From: an uncultured Collinsella sp.
GTDB lineage: Bacteria > Actinomycetota > Coriobacteriia > Coriobacteriales > Coriobacteriaceae
Reading direction: 5' to 3'
Length of the DNA stretch: 41,012 nt
NCBI GenBank assembly: GCA_938023705.1
Contig: CALJDJ010000078.1
Coordinates: forward strand, 1 to 41,012
Part shown: piece by piece, positions 21,952 to 30,364 of the stretch
How positions within the stretch are numbered: the stretch's first letter is position 1
Layout of the letters: each line of letters opens with the position of its first letter
The notes under the pieces: generated by a model
What the model was told of the DNA's origin: nothing
The model's input: the letters and a program-made list of their open reading frames with translations, nothing else
Database searches by the model: none
Translations under genes and position numbers: made by a program

Positions 21952-22758
21952 CTACCAAACACGTGCGATAGCAAGGCCATCGACTGCCGCAGCGCCGGCA
22001 CGCTTGAGCTCCGCCGAGGCTGCTGCCATGGTCGCGCCCGTGGTGATAACGTCATCGATAAGCAGTAAGCGGCGGCCGTGCACGTCCTCAACCGTCTCGT
22101 ACATGCCTTGGGCACGCTCGCGACGCTCCTCACGACCGAGTTCGCGCTGGTCGCCATGCCCGTACTTGACGAGGGCATCGAGCAGGGGAACACCCGACAG
22201 CTCGCAAAATGGGCGCGCAATGGCCTCCATATGATCAAAGCCACGCCGCCGAAACGCTGCCGCCGTCGCAGGCACAAACACCACCGCATCCGCACCGGAC
22301 AGCACACCTCCCAAGCGTTCGGGCGCTACGACCTGGGCATGCAGGGCGGTGTCGTAGAGCAGCTCCGCCAGATACGGCGCCAGGCGTCGCTCGCCCGCGT
22401 CCTTGTACGCTTTAATGATGCGCGGCAGCGGATGCGCATAGACGGAGCACGCCAGGCAGCGGTCGAGCGCCTCCGCCATTGCCGAGGACGTGCCCTCGAC
22501 CGAACACTCAGTGCACAGCAAATCCCCAAACGGGGCGCCGCATCGGGTACAGCTATGACGTGGGTCGATGAGCGTGAGCGCAGCCAGGCAGTCTTGGCAA
22601 ATAAGCGTACCGGCGCGCTCGCAGCCGGCACATCGTGTTGGCGACAACGCCTCAAGCGCCTCGTGCGCCGCCTGCTCGGCAAACGATAGCGATTCGTCCG
22701 CAAACGGTAGGATGCCGGCACCTTGCAGACGGCTCAATATGTTCAGATGGCTCTTCAA
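21952..22758 (-). CDS. comF: ComF-family protein (zinc finger plus phosphoribosyltransferase domain)
   Basis: 268 aa. The N-terminal third carries cysteine pairs typical of ComF/GntX: CAGC near 43-46, CQDC near 54-57, CTRC near 70-73 and CTEC near 81-84. The C-terminal half is a type I phosphoribosyltransferase with the PRPP loop LLLIDDVITTGAT near 230-242. In naturally transformable bacteria ComF helps bring single-stranded DNA into the cytoplasm; many non-competent bacteria keep the gene. The start is a TTG (22756-22758) with AGGGAGG seven bases upstream, and no nearby in-frame ATG exists. That ribosome binding site lies in the arm of a perfect hairpin (22762-22797). It follows ricT on the same strand. 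Confidence 0.88.
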   Translation of the reverse strand: MKSHLNILSRLQGAGILPFADESLSFAEQAAHEALEALSPTRCAGCERAGTLICQDCLAALTLIDPRHSCTRCGAPFGDLLCTECSVEGTSSAMAEALDRCLACSVYAHPLPRIIKAYKDAGERRLAPYLAELLYDTALHAQVVAPERLGGVLSGADAVVFVPATAAAFRRRGFDHMEAIARPFCELSGVPLLDALVKYGHGDQRELGREERRERAQGMYETVEDVHGRRLLLIDDVITTGATMAAASAELKRAGAAAVDGLAIARVW

Positions 22759-22761
22759 GAC

Positions 22762-22797
22762 ACAACCCTCCCTACGTTCGGTCGCAGGGAGGGTTGT
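22762..22797 (-). promoter_or_regulatory. Perfect 12-bp hairpin covering the comF ribosome binding site
   Basis: ACAACCCTCCCT (22762-22773) and AGGGAGGGTTGT (22786-22797) are exact complements with a 12-nt loop. In the minus-strand RNA the second arm to be transcribed is AGGGAGGGTTGT, which includes the comF Shine-Dalgarno sequence. No T-run follows, so it is more likely a translation-modulating hairpin than a terminator. Confidence 0.6.
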
Positions 22798-22860
22798 TGA
22801 TTCAGCGCTATGATACCCCGATGCGCTCGGGGCAAGGCGAGCAAAATCCGCTCGCGGGCG

Positions 22861-24561
22861 TTATTCGCCGGCGGGCGGTTGTGGTGCAGACGAAGACGGG
22901 GTCGAGCCCTCGCCACCATCCTGGCGCGGCTTGCGGGAACGGCGACGGCGACGGCGCTTTTGGCCCTGGTCGGCCGAGCCCTCGCCACCGCGATCCTCGC
23001 GCGGCTCGCGCTCGTCGCGAGCGGCGCCACGCGAAGCCTTAGCAGCCGCCCCCCCGCCATCTCCGGGACGACGGCGCGTGACCTTGACCTCGCCATCCGA
23101 GACCTGATCGGCCACGGAGGGCACTGAAGGCTTCTGCTGCGCGCCCGAGGAATGGCGACGGCGCGGACGCGGCGCGCGCTCATCCTCGCCACGTGACTTG
23201 CCGCCCTTGTCGGCAGGCGCATCGGGGGCCGAGGAGCCCTTGGAAGCGGCACCGGCCTCGCGAGCAGCTGCGGCGCGGAAGGCATCCTCGCGCTCCTCGC
23301 TCGACAGATGACGACGGCGGCGGCGTGTGGGGTTCATGCCACCGCCGCGATTCTGCTGCTGTGGCTGCTGAACCTCGCGCTCGCGAGAGGCGTTCTTGCC
23401 CGCGGCTGCAACCTCGGTAGCATCGCCCGAGCCCGCGCGCTTGCGACGACGACGGCCACCGGCGGCCTCCTCGGCCTCGGGTGCCTCGGCCTTACCACGG
23501 CCCTTTCCGCGGCCACGGCCCTCGCCCTGGCCCTGACCGGCGCGAGCATCGGAATCGGCATCGCGACGACGGCGCTTGGGCATCGAAGTGCCGGCCAGAC
23601 GGTCGGCACTCGACAGGCCATCGCCCACGTCGACGCCGTTCTCGCGATCGAGTTCCATGAGCGCCAGGCGCATCTCGGGCGACTCGATGTGCTCGAGCAC
23701 ATCGCGCGTCACGCAGTCGGGGCGGCAATTGCAGCCCTGCTCGGCAGCCTTCTTTTTGCAGCCCTCCGAGCACGTCATATCGGCCAGGTTGACCTTAAAG
23801 ACCTTGCCGTTCTCCAGGCGCAGCACCAGCTGCTCGCGCGGCGTGTCATATTCCTGAATACGCGCCTTGCCGAGCGGCGTATCGATAAGCGTCTTCTTTT
23901 TGGGCGCGCGGCTCTTAAAGTCCTTGTAGGCCTCGAACTCGTAGCGCAGGCAGCACATCAGGCGGCCGCACACGCCGCTGATCTTGGAGGAATTGAGCGG
24001 CAGGTCCTGCTCTTTTGCCATGCGGATCGAGACGGGCTCAAACTGTCCGCCAAAGCGCGTGCAACAGAGCTCCTGGCCGCACTGGGCATAGCCGCCCACC
24101 AGGCGGGTCTCGTCGCGCACGCCGATCTGGCGCATGTCGACGCGAATGTGCAGCGTCGAGGACAGATCCTTGACGAGCTGGCGAAAATCGACGCGCTCCT
24201 CGGCGGCAAAGTAGAACACGGCCTTCTCGCCGCCAAACAGGTACTCGACGCCGACCGGCTTCATCTCGAGGTCGAGCTCTTTGACCAGACGGCGGAAATC
24301 GACCATGGCCTCGTCACCCTGGATGGCCAGGTCGTCGGCAAGCTGCAGGTCGATGTCGCTCGCCACACGCAGCACGGGCTTGAGCGGCTGACCGATCTCG
24401 TCTTGCGGTACCTCGAAGGGATCAGCCGTGACCAGGCCGATCTCGGTTCCGCGCTCGGTGGAGCAAATAGCGTAATCTGCCTCGAGGATATCCAGGTCCT
24501 GCGGGTCAAACCACAGGTCGCGCGAGGCGTAGGTAAACTTAACGGGTACGACTAACGGCAT
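22861..24561 (-). CDS. ricT: RicT/YaaT-like PSP1-domain protein with long basic low-complexity tail
   Basis: 566 aa, about twice the length of Bacillus RicT (about 275 aa). Residues 1-300 are the PSP1/RicT domain with its Cys motifs CGQELCC (161-167) and CGRLMCC (198-204), which in the Ric complex ligate an iron-sulfur cluster; RicT with RicA and RicF modulates RNase Y. A further cluster, Cys264, 268, 277, 279 and 283, lies just after. From about residue 328 the protein is a disordered Arg/Gly/Lys/Glu-rich tail (PKRRRRDADSDARAGQGQGE, then GRGRGKGRGK), resembling RNA-binding tails of RNase E-like proteins. No ricA or ricF is seen here. The ATG overlaps the holB stop by 10 bases, so they are coupled. 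Tail function is inference. Confidence 0.88.
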   Translation of the reverse strand: MPLVVPVKFTYASRDLWFDPQDLDILEADYAICSTERGTEIGLVTADPFEVPQDEIGQPLKPVLRVASDIDLQLADDLAIQGDEAMVDFRRLVKELDLEMKPVGVEYLFGGEKAVFYFAAEERVDFRQLVKDLSSTLHIRVDMRQIGVRDETRLVGGYAQCGQELCCTRFGGQFEPVSIRMAKEQDLPLNSSKISGVCGRLMCCLRYEFEAYKDFKSRAPKKKTLIDTPLGKARIQEYDTPREQLVLRLENGKVFKVNLADMTCSEGCKKKAAEQGCNCRPDCVTRDVLEHIESPEMRLALMELDRENGVDVGDGLSSADRLAGTSMPKRRRRDADSDARAGQGQGEGRGRGKGRGKAEAPEAEEAAGGRRRRKRAGSGDATEVAAAGKNASREREVQQPQQQNRGGGMNPTRRRRRHLSSEEREDAFRAAAAREAGAASKGSSAPDAPADKGGKSRGEDERAPRPRRRHSSGAQQKPSVPSVADQVSDGEVKVTRRRPGDGGGAAAKASRGAARDEREPREDRGGEGSADQGQKRRRRRRSRKPRQDGGEGSTPSSSAPQPPAGE

Positions 24562-25679
24562 TTCAGTGCCTTCCTGATATCGAACAGCATGACCTCGATG
24601 GCCAGCTGGGGAGTAACGTTTCTGGCGATGTTGCGCTCGGCGGTCGCGACCGCCTCGAGCGCCTGGGTGGCACCCGCAACATTGGTCGCGGCGGCAAGCC
24701 GACCGATCGTGTCGCGCACGTCCTCGTTCACCACGTCGGCTGCCTCGTCCTGAAGTGTCAGCAGCACGTCGCGCATGAGCGTCCGCGCGCTCGCCAGCGC
24801 TTCCATGATACCCGAACGCTCGCGCGCGTTGAGTTCGCGCTTGTTGCGGTCCTCAAGCTGCTTCAATGCTCCACGCGACAGGTAGTCGGCGTTTTGCTCG
24901 AGTACCTTTTCCTGCGTGGACTTGACCTCGGCAAGCGGCGCCTTGACGGCGACGATGAGCGACTTGGCGCGACTGAGCACGTCGGCCTCGTCGGCGGCAA
25001 TGAGTGAGTCGATGGCACGGACCATCTGACGGCGGGCGTCCTGGCGCTCGGCGCTCTTAAGAAACTCGATGCCGCGTGTGGGGCTTCCCGCCACGGCGAC
25101 CGCCATGCGGCAACGCGCAGGGTCCTGACCGGTGGCGCGGCTCACGGCCTGCGCGGCGACGGCGGGCGATACCAGCCGAAACGGCACACACTGGCAACGA
25201 CTCACGATAGTGGGCAGCATCACGTCGGCCGAGGTGCCCAGCAAGATAAACATAACGCCCTCGGGCGGCTCCTCGAGCGTTTTGAGCAGTGCGTTGGCGG
25301 TGTTGGCACGCAGTTGCTCGGCACGGTCGATGATGTAGACCTTGGCCTTGGCACGGATGGGCGCCAGTGGCACGTCATCGAGCAGCTCGCGGGTCTGGGC
25401 AATAAGGTAGCCCGTGGCGCTCTCGGGCGTGTAATAGTGCACGTCGGGATGCGTATGCCGAGAGACGCGCACGCAACTGTCGCATGCGCCGCAGCCGTCC
25501 TGCTCGCACAGGAAGGCTTGGGCGAGCGCCCACGCGGCATCGAGCTTGCCCGCGCCGGGGGCGCCCAAAAACAGGTAGGCGTGCGATGCACGGCCGCTGG
25601 CGACGGCATTGGTCAAAAAGTCGCGCACGCGCTCTTGGGTGTCGAGCTTGGCCAGCAGGCTTGCCTGAGCGGGGGCCAT
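24552..25679 (-). CDS. holB: DNA polymerase III subunit delta'
   Basis: 375 aa AAA+ clamp-loader subunit. GAPGAGK at 39-45 corresponds to the Walker A position, and a zinc site follows with Cys58, 63, 66 and 69 (CEQDGCGACDSC). KVYIIDRAEQLRANTANALL is the Walker B/sensor region, followed by KTLEEPPEGVMFIL and SRCQCVPFRL, all typical of DnaX/HolB proteins. It helps load the sliding clamp at the replication fork. The start MAPAQAS at 25677-25679 comes one base after the tmk stop, the usual tmk-holB coupling; a start at 25700 would overlap tmk. The next gene, ricT, overlaps its end. Confidence 0.94.
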   Translation of the reverse strand: MAPAQASLLAKLDTQERVRDFLTNAVASGRASHAYLFLGAPGAGKLDAAWALAQAFLCEQDGCGACDSCVRVSRHTHPDVHYYTPESATGYLIAQTRELLDDVPLAPIRAKAKVYIIDRAEQLRANTANALLKTLEEPPEGVMFILLGTSADVMLPTIVSRCQCVPFRLVSPAVAAQAVSRATGQDPARCRMAVAVAGSPTRGIEFLKSAERQDARRQMVRAIDSLIAADEADVLSRAKSLIVAVKAPLAEVKSTQEKVLEQNADYLSRGALKQLEDRNKRELNARERSGIMEALASARTLMRDVLLTLQDEAADVVNEDVRDTIGRLAAATNVAGATQALEAVATAERNIARNVTPQLAIEVMLFDIRKALKCR

Positions 25680-25680
25680 G

Positions 25681-26364
25681 TTACTCGGCCTCCTTGGCAA
25701 GCGCGGCGGCGACAGTATCCTGGGGGATATCGAGACCGTACGCGCGAACCTGCTCGACCGTCTTCTCGAAAACTTCCTTGACGGTCGTAGTGGCGTCGAT
25801 GAGCTTTACGCGGTTTGGCTCCTCGGCAGCAATGGCACAAAATCCCTGGTACACACGCTCCTGGAATGCCATGCCCTTAGCCTCCATGCGATCTGCCGCG
25901 CCACGGGCTGCCATGCGTAGCGCCGCCTGCTCGGGCGTGATGTGGTAGACGAGTGTGAGCGCCGGGTGCGTTCCCGCGACGGCCAGGTTGTTGGCGTCGC
26001 GCACCATCTGGCGATCGAGGCCGTCGGCAAATGCCTGGTAGCAGGTCGTGGAATCGTAGAAGCGATCGCACAGGACCACCTTGCCGGCCGCAAGGGCGGG
26101 GGCTATGACCTCGTGCACCAACTGGGCACGCGCAGCCTCGTAGAGCAACAGCTCGCAGGTATCGCCCATCGCCGTGTTGGCGGGGTCGAGCAGCAGGGCG
26201 CGAATCTTTTCGCTGATGGCAGTGCCACCCGGCTCGCGCAGAGTTACGACCTGATAGCCAGCGAGTTCGAGCGCGCGGGCAAGCAGGCGCGCCTGCGTAG
26301 ATTTACCAGCGCCATCGACGCCCTCGAGCGTGATAAAGCTATGTTGAGCGGGCTCAAAAGCCAT
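25681..26364 (-). CDS. tmk: Thymidylate kinase
   Basis: 227 aa, within the range of bacterial dTMP kinases. ITLEGVDGAGKST (residues 11-23) is the P-loop, REPGGTAISEKIR is the dTMP-binding motif, VVLCDRFYDSTTCYQ carries the DR(Y/F) motif, and the lid region is AARGAADRMEAK. It phosphorylates dTMP to dTDP in DNA precursor synthesis. GGAAGGGG precedes the ATG. It heads the tmk-holB-ricT-comF row and is divergent from the zinc-ribbon gene. Confidence 0.95.
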   Translation of the reverse strand: MAFEPAQHSFITLEGVDGAGKSTQARLLARALELAGYQVVTLREPGGTAISEKIRALLLDPANTAMGDTCELLLYEAARAQLVHEVIAPALAAGKVVLCDRFYDSTTCYQAFADGLDRQMVRDANNLAVAGTHPALTLVYHITPEQAALRMAARGAADRMEAKGMAFQERVYQGFCAIAAEEPNRVKLIDATTTVKEVFEKTVEQVRAYGLDIPQDTVAAALAKEAE

Positions 26365-26473
26365 GGGCGCAGCCCCTTCCTACAAGGCGCGTAAATGCAG
26401 ATATATCAACCAAGCCATGATACCCCAGTGCTCGGCACGTCCCAAATCCCACCTAGCCAATGGCTACTCAGGC

Positions 26474-26535
26474 GGCAGTTAGGGACGTTCCTAAACTGCC
26501 GGCCGAAAAGGAACGTCCTCAACTGCCGGCTTTTT
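26474..26535. repeat. Dispersed inverted-repeat element, copy 1
   Basis: GGCAGTTAGGGACGTTCC (26474-26491) pairs with GGAACGTCCTCAACTGCC (26510-26527) with two mismatches and is followed by GGCTTTTT. Its first 30 bases are identical to copy 2 at 27593-27622. It sits in the divergent tmk/zinc-ribbon region, where a terminator would be unexpected. Confidence 0.85.
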
Positions 26536-26589
26536 GGGGTGCTGGGTATAATCGTCGTATTGCATTGAAATGTGGCGAAAGGAGTGGCA

Positions 26590-27573
26590 ATGTCTCGGTA
26601 TTGCGCCTCGTGCGGCAAGCTTCTTGCAGATGATGCCAAGTTCTGCACCTCATGCGGTGCACCCGTTGAGCAAACAGCCGCAAGCGATAGCCAGCCCGCT
26701 TTTGAGCAGACCGGCTCCCTTGATACGCCGCAAGCCAAGGCGGATGACTCCCTCGCCTATAGCCCCGACCCTGCCGCAAGGACCGAGGCCGTCGAGACCA
26801 CGCAGCGCATACCCGTCGCGAGCGGCTCGCCCCAACAGCAGCCGGCTCCCGCATACGCGCCCGCTTCGCCACAGACCCCCGCTCCCAAAAAGAGCGGCAC
26901 CGGGCCGCTTATCGCCGTTATTGTTGTGCTGGTGGCGATCATCATCGCCCTGGTCGTTTTCTTTGTGATCAAGCCTTTCGACAACGCCGCCACGCAGACG
27001 ACTGCCGCGGTAGCTAAGCTGCACCATGACGTCGACGACGATGACCTAAAGCCTCTCGGCGATCCCAACAGCCTGTACGACGATGATGACGATGACGACG
27101 AGGATGGCGGCGAAGCAACGCTCTCCGAGCAGAACCTCTACCGTCGCCTGAGCGAATACTACGACCTGCTCGAAGATCTCGACAGCCAGGTCCGTGGCTG
27201 CGCGCAGAACTTCAACGGCAACTATCTGGAAGAGGATCGAACCACCCGTCAAAATCTCGCCGACGTCGCCGAGCGCACGGAGGACACCATCGAGCAGTAT
27301 TACGACATCGTCGAGGACCTGGACGTCCCGACGAGCTCCAAGAACTACAGCTCCTGGAAGGACATCATCGCCCTGTACGACGACCTGGATCACCGCATTG
27401 ACGCAATCTGTGATGCCTGGGAGATCAGCCTGAAATACGCCAAGCCTGCGGACCACAAGAATGAGATCGTGGCGCCGCTGTCGCGCGACAACGTGGCGGG
27501 CACCAATGACAATAAGTACCGCCTAGACTTTGAGGAGCGCTATCCCGGCGCCAAGCCTGTCGAGGTGAACTAG
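26590..27573 (+). CDS. Zinc-ribbon, single-pass membrane protein of unknown function
   Basis: 327 aa. Residues 1-25 are a zinc ribbon with Cys5, Cys8, Cys19 and Cys22 (YCASCGK and KFCTSCGAP). A Pro/Gln/Ala-rich linker leads to one membrane helix at about 105-127. The outer part begins with very acidic stretches (DVDDDDL, then a run of seven Asp at about 164-170) and continues as a helical domain, LYRRLSEYYDLLEDLDSQVR, with Asp/Glu/Tyr-rich repeats. The layout, cytoplasmic zinc ribbon plus TM plus exposed acidic domain, is common in actinobacterial and clostridial surface proteins of unknown role. The ATG at 26590 follows GAAAGGAG. The gene is bracketed by two copies of the GGGACGTTC repeat element. 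Confidence 0.85.
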   Translation: MSRYCASCGKLLADDAKFCTSCGAPVEQTAASDSQPAFEQTGSLDTPQAKADDSLAYSPDPAARTEAVETTQRIPVASGSPQQQPAPAYAPASPQTPAPKKSGTGPLIAVIVVLVAIIIALVVFFVIKPFDNAATQTTAAVAKLHHDVDDDDLKPLGDPNSLYDDDDDDDEDGGEATLSEQNLYRRLSEYYDLLEDLDSQVRGCAQNFNGNYLEEDRTTRQNLADVAERTEDTIEQYYDIVEDLDVPTSSKNYSSWKDIIALYDDLDHRIDAICDAWEISLKYAKPADHKNEIVAPLSRDNVAGTNDNKYRLDFEERYPGAKPVEVN

Positions 27574-27591
27574 CGCTTTGTCGTTCCCGAG

Positions 27592-27649
27592 CCGGCAGTT
27601 AGGGACGTTCCTAAACTGCCGGCAGAAAAAGAACGTCCCTAACTGCCGG
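27592..27649. repeat. Dispersed inverted-repeat element, copy 2 (perfect 19-bp arms)
   Basis: CCGGCAGTTAGGGACGTTC (27592-27610) and GAACGTCCCTAACTGCCGG (27631-27649) are exact complements. Bases 27593-27622 are identical to 26473-26502 of copy 1 except possibly at the outermost position. It lies just after the zinc-ribbon stop, before a separate terminator. Confidence 0.88.
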
Positions 27650-27651
27650 TC

Positions 27652-27693
27652 AAAAAAACGAGCGAGGATCGCGGGGTCCTCGCTCGTTTTTTT
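27652..27693. terminator. Bidirectional terminator between the zinc-ribbon gene and topA
   Basis: AAAAAAACGAGCGAGGA and TCCTCGCTCGTTTTTTT form a long perfect stem with runs of A and T on its flanks, so it can stop transcripts from both converging genes. Confidence 0.95.
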
Positions 27694-27715
27694 GGGCAAT
27701 GTTTCGACTGCGCCG

Positions 27716-30310
27716 TTACTTGTCGGCGGCTGTTTTCTTGGCAGTCGACTTCTTCGCGGTCGTCTTCTTGGCGGCAGTGGCTTTCTTAGCCGTCGTCTTC
27801 TTGGCCGCCGTCGTCTTCTTTGCCGTGCTCGCCTTGGTTGTGGTCTTGCGACCGCGGGCGGGCTTCTTCTCCTTGGTCGGGCAGTCCATGTTGACGCAGA
27901 TACGCCACGGACCGCGCGCCGTGTTGACCACCACGATGGGGGCGCCGCACTCGGGACAGGTCTCGCCCGTCGCCTCGAGCTTGCCACGCGCCGGCAGCGG
28001 ATAGCTCACGCCGCAGTCATCGTAGTTGGTGCAGCGGATAAAGCGCTTGCCGCTCTTCTCGCTCTTGTGCGCGATCAGGTCGCCATGGCGTCCGGCCTCG
28101 GCACACACCTTGCACTCGCCCACTTTAAGGTCGGGCTCGTAGTTGGTGGGGCACGTCGGGTTCACGCAGATCTCGAAAGCCTTCTGGCGGAACGGCTGAC
28201 ACTTGATGCGCGGCGCACCGCATTCGGGGCACACGGCGGCCTCGCCCTCGAGCGGGCTCACCTTGACGCCGCTCGGGACCGGATAGGTCACGTCGCAGTC
28301 GGGCCAGCCCATGCAGCCAATGAAGCTGCCACGGGTCTTGGCGCTCGTCTTCATAACCAGGTCCTTGCCGCACTTGGGGCAGGCGCCCACGCGCGCATCA
28401 GCCGTGACGGCGTCGCTGATGGCGTCGCCGAGCTCCTGCGTATGCTTGAGCAGCTCGTCGAGCACGCCGGCCAGCAGCGCACGCGAGTGCGTCACGACAT
28501 GCTCTTCGGTGTCCTCGCCGCGCTCGACGCGAGTCATGTCGCCGTCGAGCTCGCTGGTCATATCGGGGCTCGTTATGCGCGGGGCAAACTGCGTCAGCGC
28601 GTCGATGATGGCGATGCCCAGCTGGCTCGGCTCAACGGGATCGTTTTTGAGATAGCGCACGGCATACAGGCGCTCGATGATGCTCGCGCGCGTGGACTTG
28701 GTGCCCAGGCCGCGCTTTTCCATCTCCTGCACGAGCTTGCCCTGGCTGTAGCGCGCGGGCGGCTCGGTCTGCTTGGCCTCAAGCTTAATGTCGAACACGT
28801 CGACCGTGTCGCCCTGCTCCAGCGGCGGCATCTGCTCGTCGCGCTTAAGGCCGTACGGGTAGGCCTCGCGGAAGCCCGGGGTCACGAGCACGTCGCCCGA
28901 GGCCACGAACGGCTCACCGTTCATGTCGAGCTCGAGCTTAGTGTTTTCGATGGTCGCGGGACCCATAAGCGTCGCCAGGAAGCGGCGGGCAATGAGGTCG
29001 TAGAGCTTGCGCTGGCCGCCATCGAGCGTGGACGGATCGCCTTCGCCCGTGGGGTAGATGGGCGGGTGGTCGGTGGTCTCGACTTTGCCGCGCGTGGGCT
29101 TCATGGGGCCGGCGAGTACCTTTTTGCACACGGGCGCCAGCGCCGGGTTGATCTTTGCCAGGTCGCTCACCACGGCGCCCAGATCGAGCGTCGCAGGGTA
29201 CACGGTGTTGTCGACACGCGGATAGCTGATGAGGCCCGCCATGTAGAGGGACTCGGCGATGCGCATGGTACGTGCAGGTGAGATGCCCTCGGCCGCGGCG
29301 GCAGCCTGCAGCGAGGTCGTCGCAAACGGGGTGGGCGGCTGCTGCTTGCGGGAGCGCTTGGTCACCGCGGCGACGGTTGCCGTCGTAGCGCCGTCGACGT
29401 GGCCGTACGCCGTCTCGGCAGCATCTTTATCGGTAAAACGTGCCGTCTTGTGCGCAATCTTAAAGCGGTCATCCTCGGCAGCACCCTGAGCGGCACCCAT
29501 GCCGCGAATCTGCCAATAGTCCTCGGGCACAAACGCCATGCGCTCGCGCTCGCGCTCGACCACCAAGGCAAGCGTCGGCGTCTGCACGCGGCCGGCGGAG
29601 CGCACGTTGCCAAAGCCGCCAAACTTGGCGAGCGTCAGGTAGCGCGTGAGCACCGCACCCCAAATGAGGTCGATGTGCTGGCGGCTCTCGCCGGCGTCGG
29701 CCAGATTCTGGTCGAGCGAGACAAGATTATCGAAGGCCTGCGTAATCTCGGCCTTGGTAAACGAAGAATACTGGGCGCGGGCGACCGGCAAGTCGGGCGC
29801 AACCTCGCGCACCTTGTTGAGGGCGTCCGAACCGATCAGTTCGCCCTCGCGGTCGAAGTCCGTGGCGATAATGACGCTGTCGGACTTCTTGGCAAGGTTC
29901 TTGAGCGAGCGGATGAGCTCCTTCTCGGCCGGCAGCTTAATGACGGGCGCCCAGGTGAGGTAAGGCAGGCTCTCGAGCTTCCAGCCCTTGATGGAGATAC
30001 CATCGGCAAGAAACGGCTTGCGCTTGGTGTCGTAGGGCGGACGTGCCAGGCCATCGGGCATATCGGCCGGCAGCATCTCGCCGTCCTCGGTGACCGAATA
30101 CCAGCCCAGCTTTTTATCGAACAGCACGCTGTCGCAAAAATCGGGCGCAAGGATGTGACCGGCAAGGCCGATCGTCACGCACTCCTCGCCCTTCCACTCA
30201 AAACGGTAGATGGCGGTGTTGTACACCTTGTCCTTTTTGGGCTTGCCCGTGGACAGACGCTCGGCAATCTGACGCGCGGCGTCGTTTTTCTCGGCGATGA
30301 TGAGCTTCAA
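27716..30310 (-). CDS. topA: Type IA DNA topoisomerase with four zinc ribbons and Lys/Ala-rich tail
   Basis: 864 aa. The Toprim domain has IIAEKNDAARQIAERL at the start and the metal motif DFDREGE at 151-157. The catalytic Tyr363 is in LISYPRVDNTVYP, and NVRSAGRVQTPTLALV (about 235-250) is a conserved strand-passage motif. After about residue 610 come four Cys zinc-ribbon modules (for example CPKCGKDLV, CPECGAPRIK, CKVCAEAGR, CPECGAPIVV). The last 45 or so residues are a Lys/Thr/Ala repeat (AKKTTAAKKTTAKKATAAKK), like the histone H1-type tails of actinobacterial topoisomerase I. The enzyme relaxes negative supercoils. The start is TTG (30308-30310) with AGGAG seven bases upstream. It follows hypB on the same strand after 54 bases. 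Confidence 0.92.
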   Translation of the reverse strand: MKLIIAEKNDAARQIAERLSTGKPKKDKVYNTAIYRFEWKGEECVTIGLAGHILAPDFCDSVLFDKKLGWYSVTEDGEMLPADMPDGLARPPYDTKRKPFLADGISIKGWKLESLPYLTWAPVIKLPAEKELIRSLKNLAKKSDSVIIATDFDREGELIGSDALNKVREVAPDLPVARAQYSSFTKAEITQAFDNLVSLDQNLADAGESRQHIDLIWGAVLTRYLTLAKFGGFGNVRSAGRVQTPTLALVVERERERMAFVPEDYWQIRGMGAAQGAAEDDRFKIAHKTARFTDKDAAETAYGHVDGATTATVAAVTKRSRKQQPPTPFATTSLQAAAAAEGISPARTMRIAESLYMAGLISYPRVDNTVYPATLDLGAVVSDLAKINPALAPVCKKVLAGPMKPTRGKVETTDHPPIYPTGEGDPSTLDGGQRKLYDLIARRFLATLMGPATIENTKLELDMNGEPFVASGDVLVTPGFREAYPYGLKRDEQMPPLEQGDTVDVFDIKLEAKQTEPPARYSQGKLVQEMEKRGLGTKSTRASIIERLYAVRYLKNDPVEPSQLGIAIIDALTQFAPRITSPDMTSELDGDMTRVERGEDTEEHVVTHSRALLAGVLDELLKHTQELGDAISDAVTADARVGACPKCGKDLVMKTSAKTRGSFIGCMGWPDCDVTYPVPSGVKVSPLEGEAAVCPECGAPRIKCQPFRQKAFEICVNPTCPTNYEPDLKVGECKVCAEAGRHGDLIAHKSEKSGKRFIRCTNYDDCGVSYPLPARGKLEATGETCPECGAPIVVVNTARGPWRICVNMDCPTKEKKPARGRKTTTKASTAKKTTAAKKTTAKKATAAKKTTAKKSTAKKTAADK

Positions 30311-30364
30311 AAGAGGCTCCTATCTCGTATCTCTGCGGCTACGCCCGCCCGTATGGCGGCCGAC

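Noticed and set aside
23308..24555. 415-aa plus-strand ORF
   Set aside because: Antisense to ricT; its Ala/Leu-rich composition is that of a shadow frame.
27578..29281. 567-aa plus-strand ORF
   Set aside because: Antisense to the topoisomerase gene, whose catalytic and zinc motifs are clear; a GC-bias shadow.
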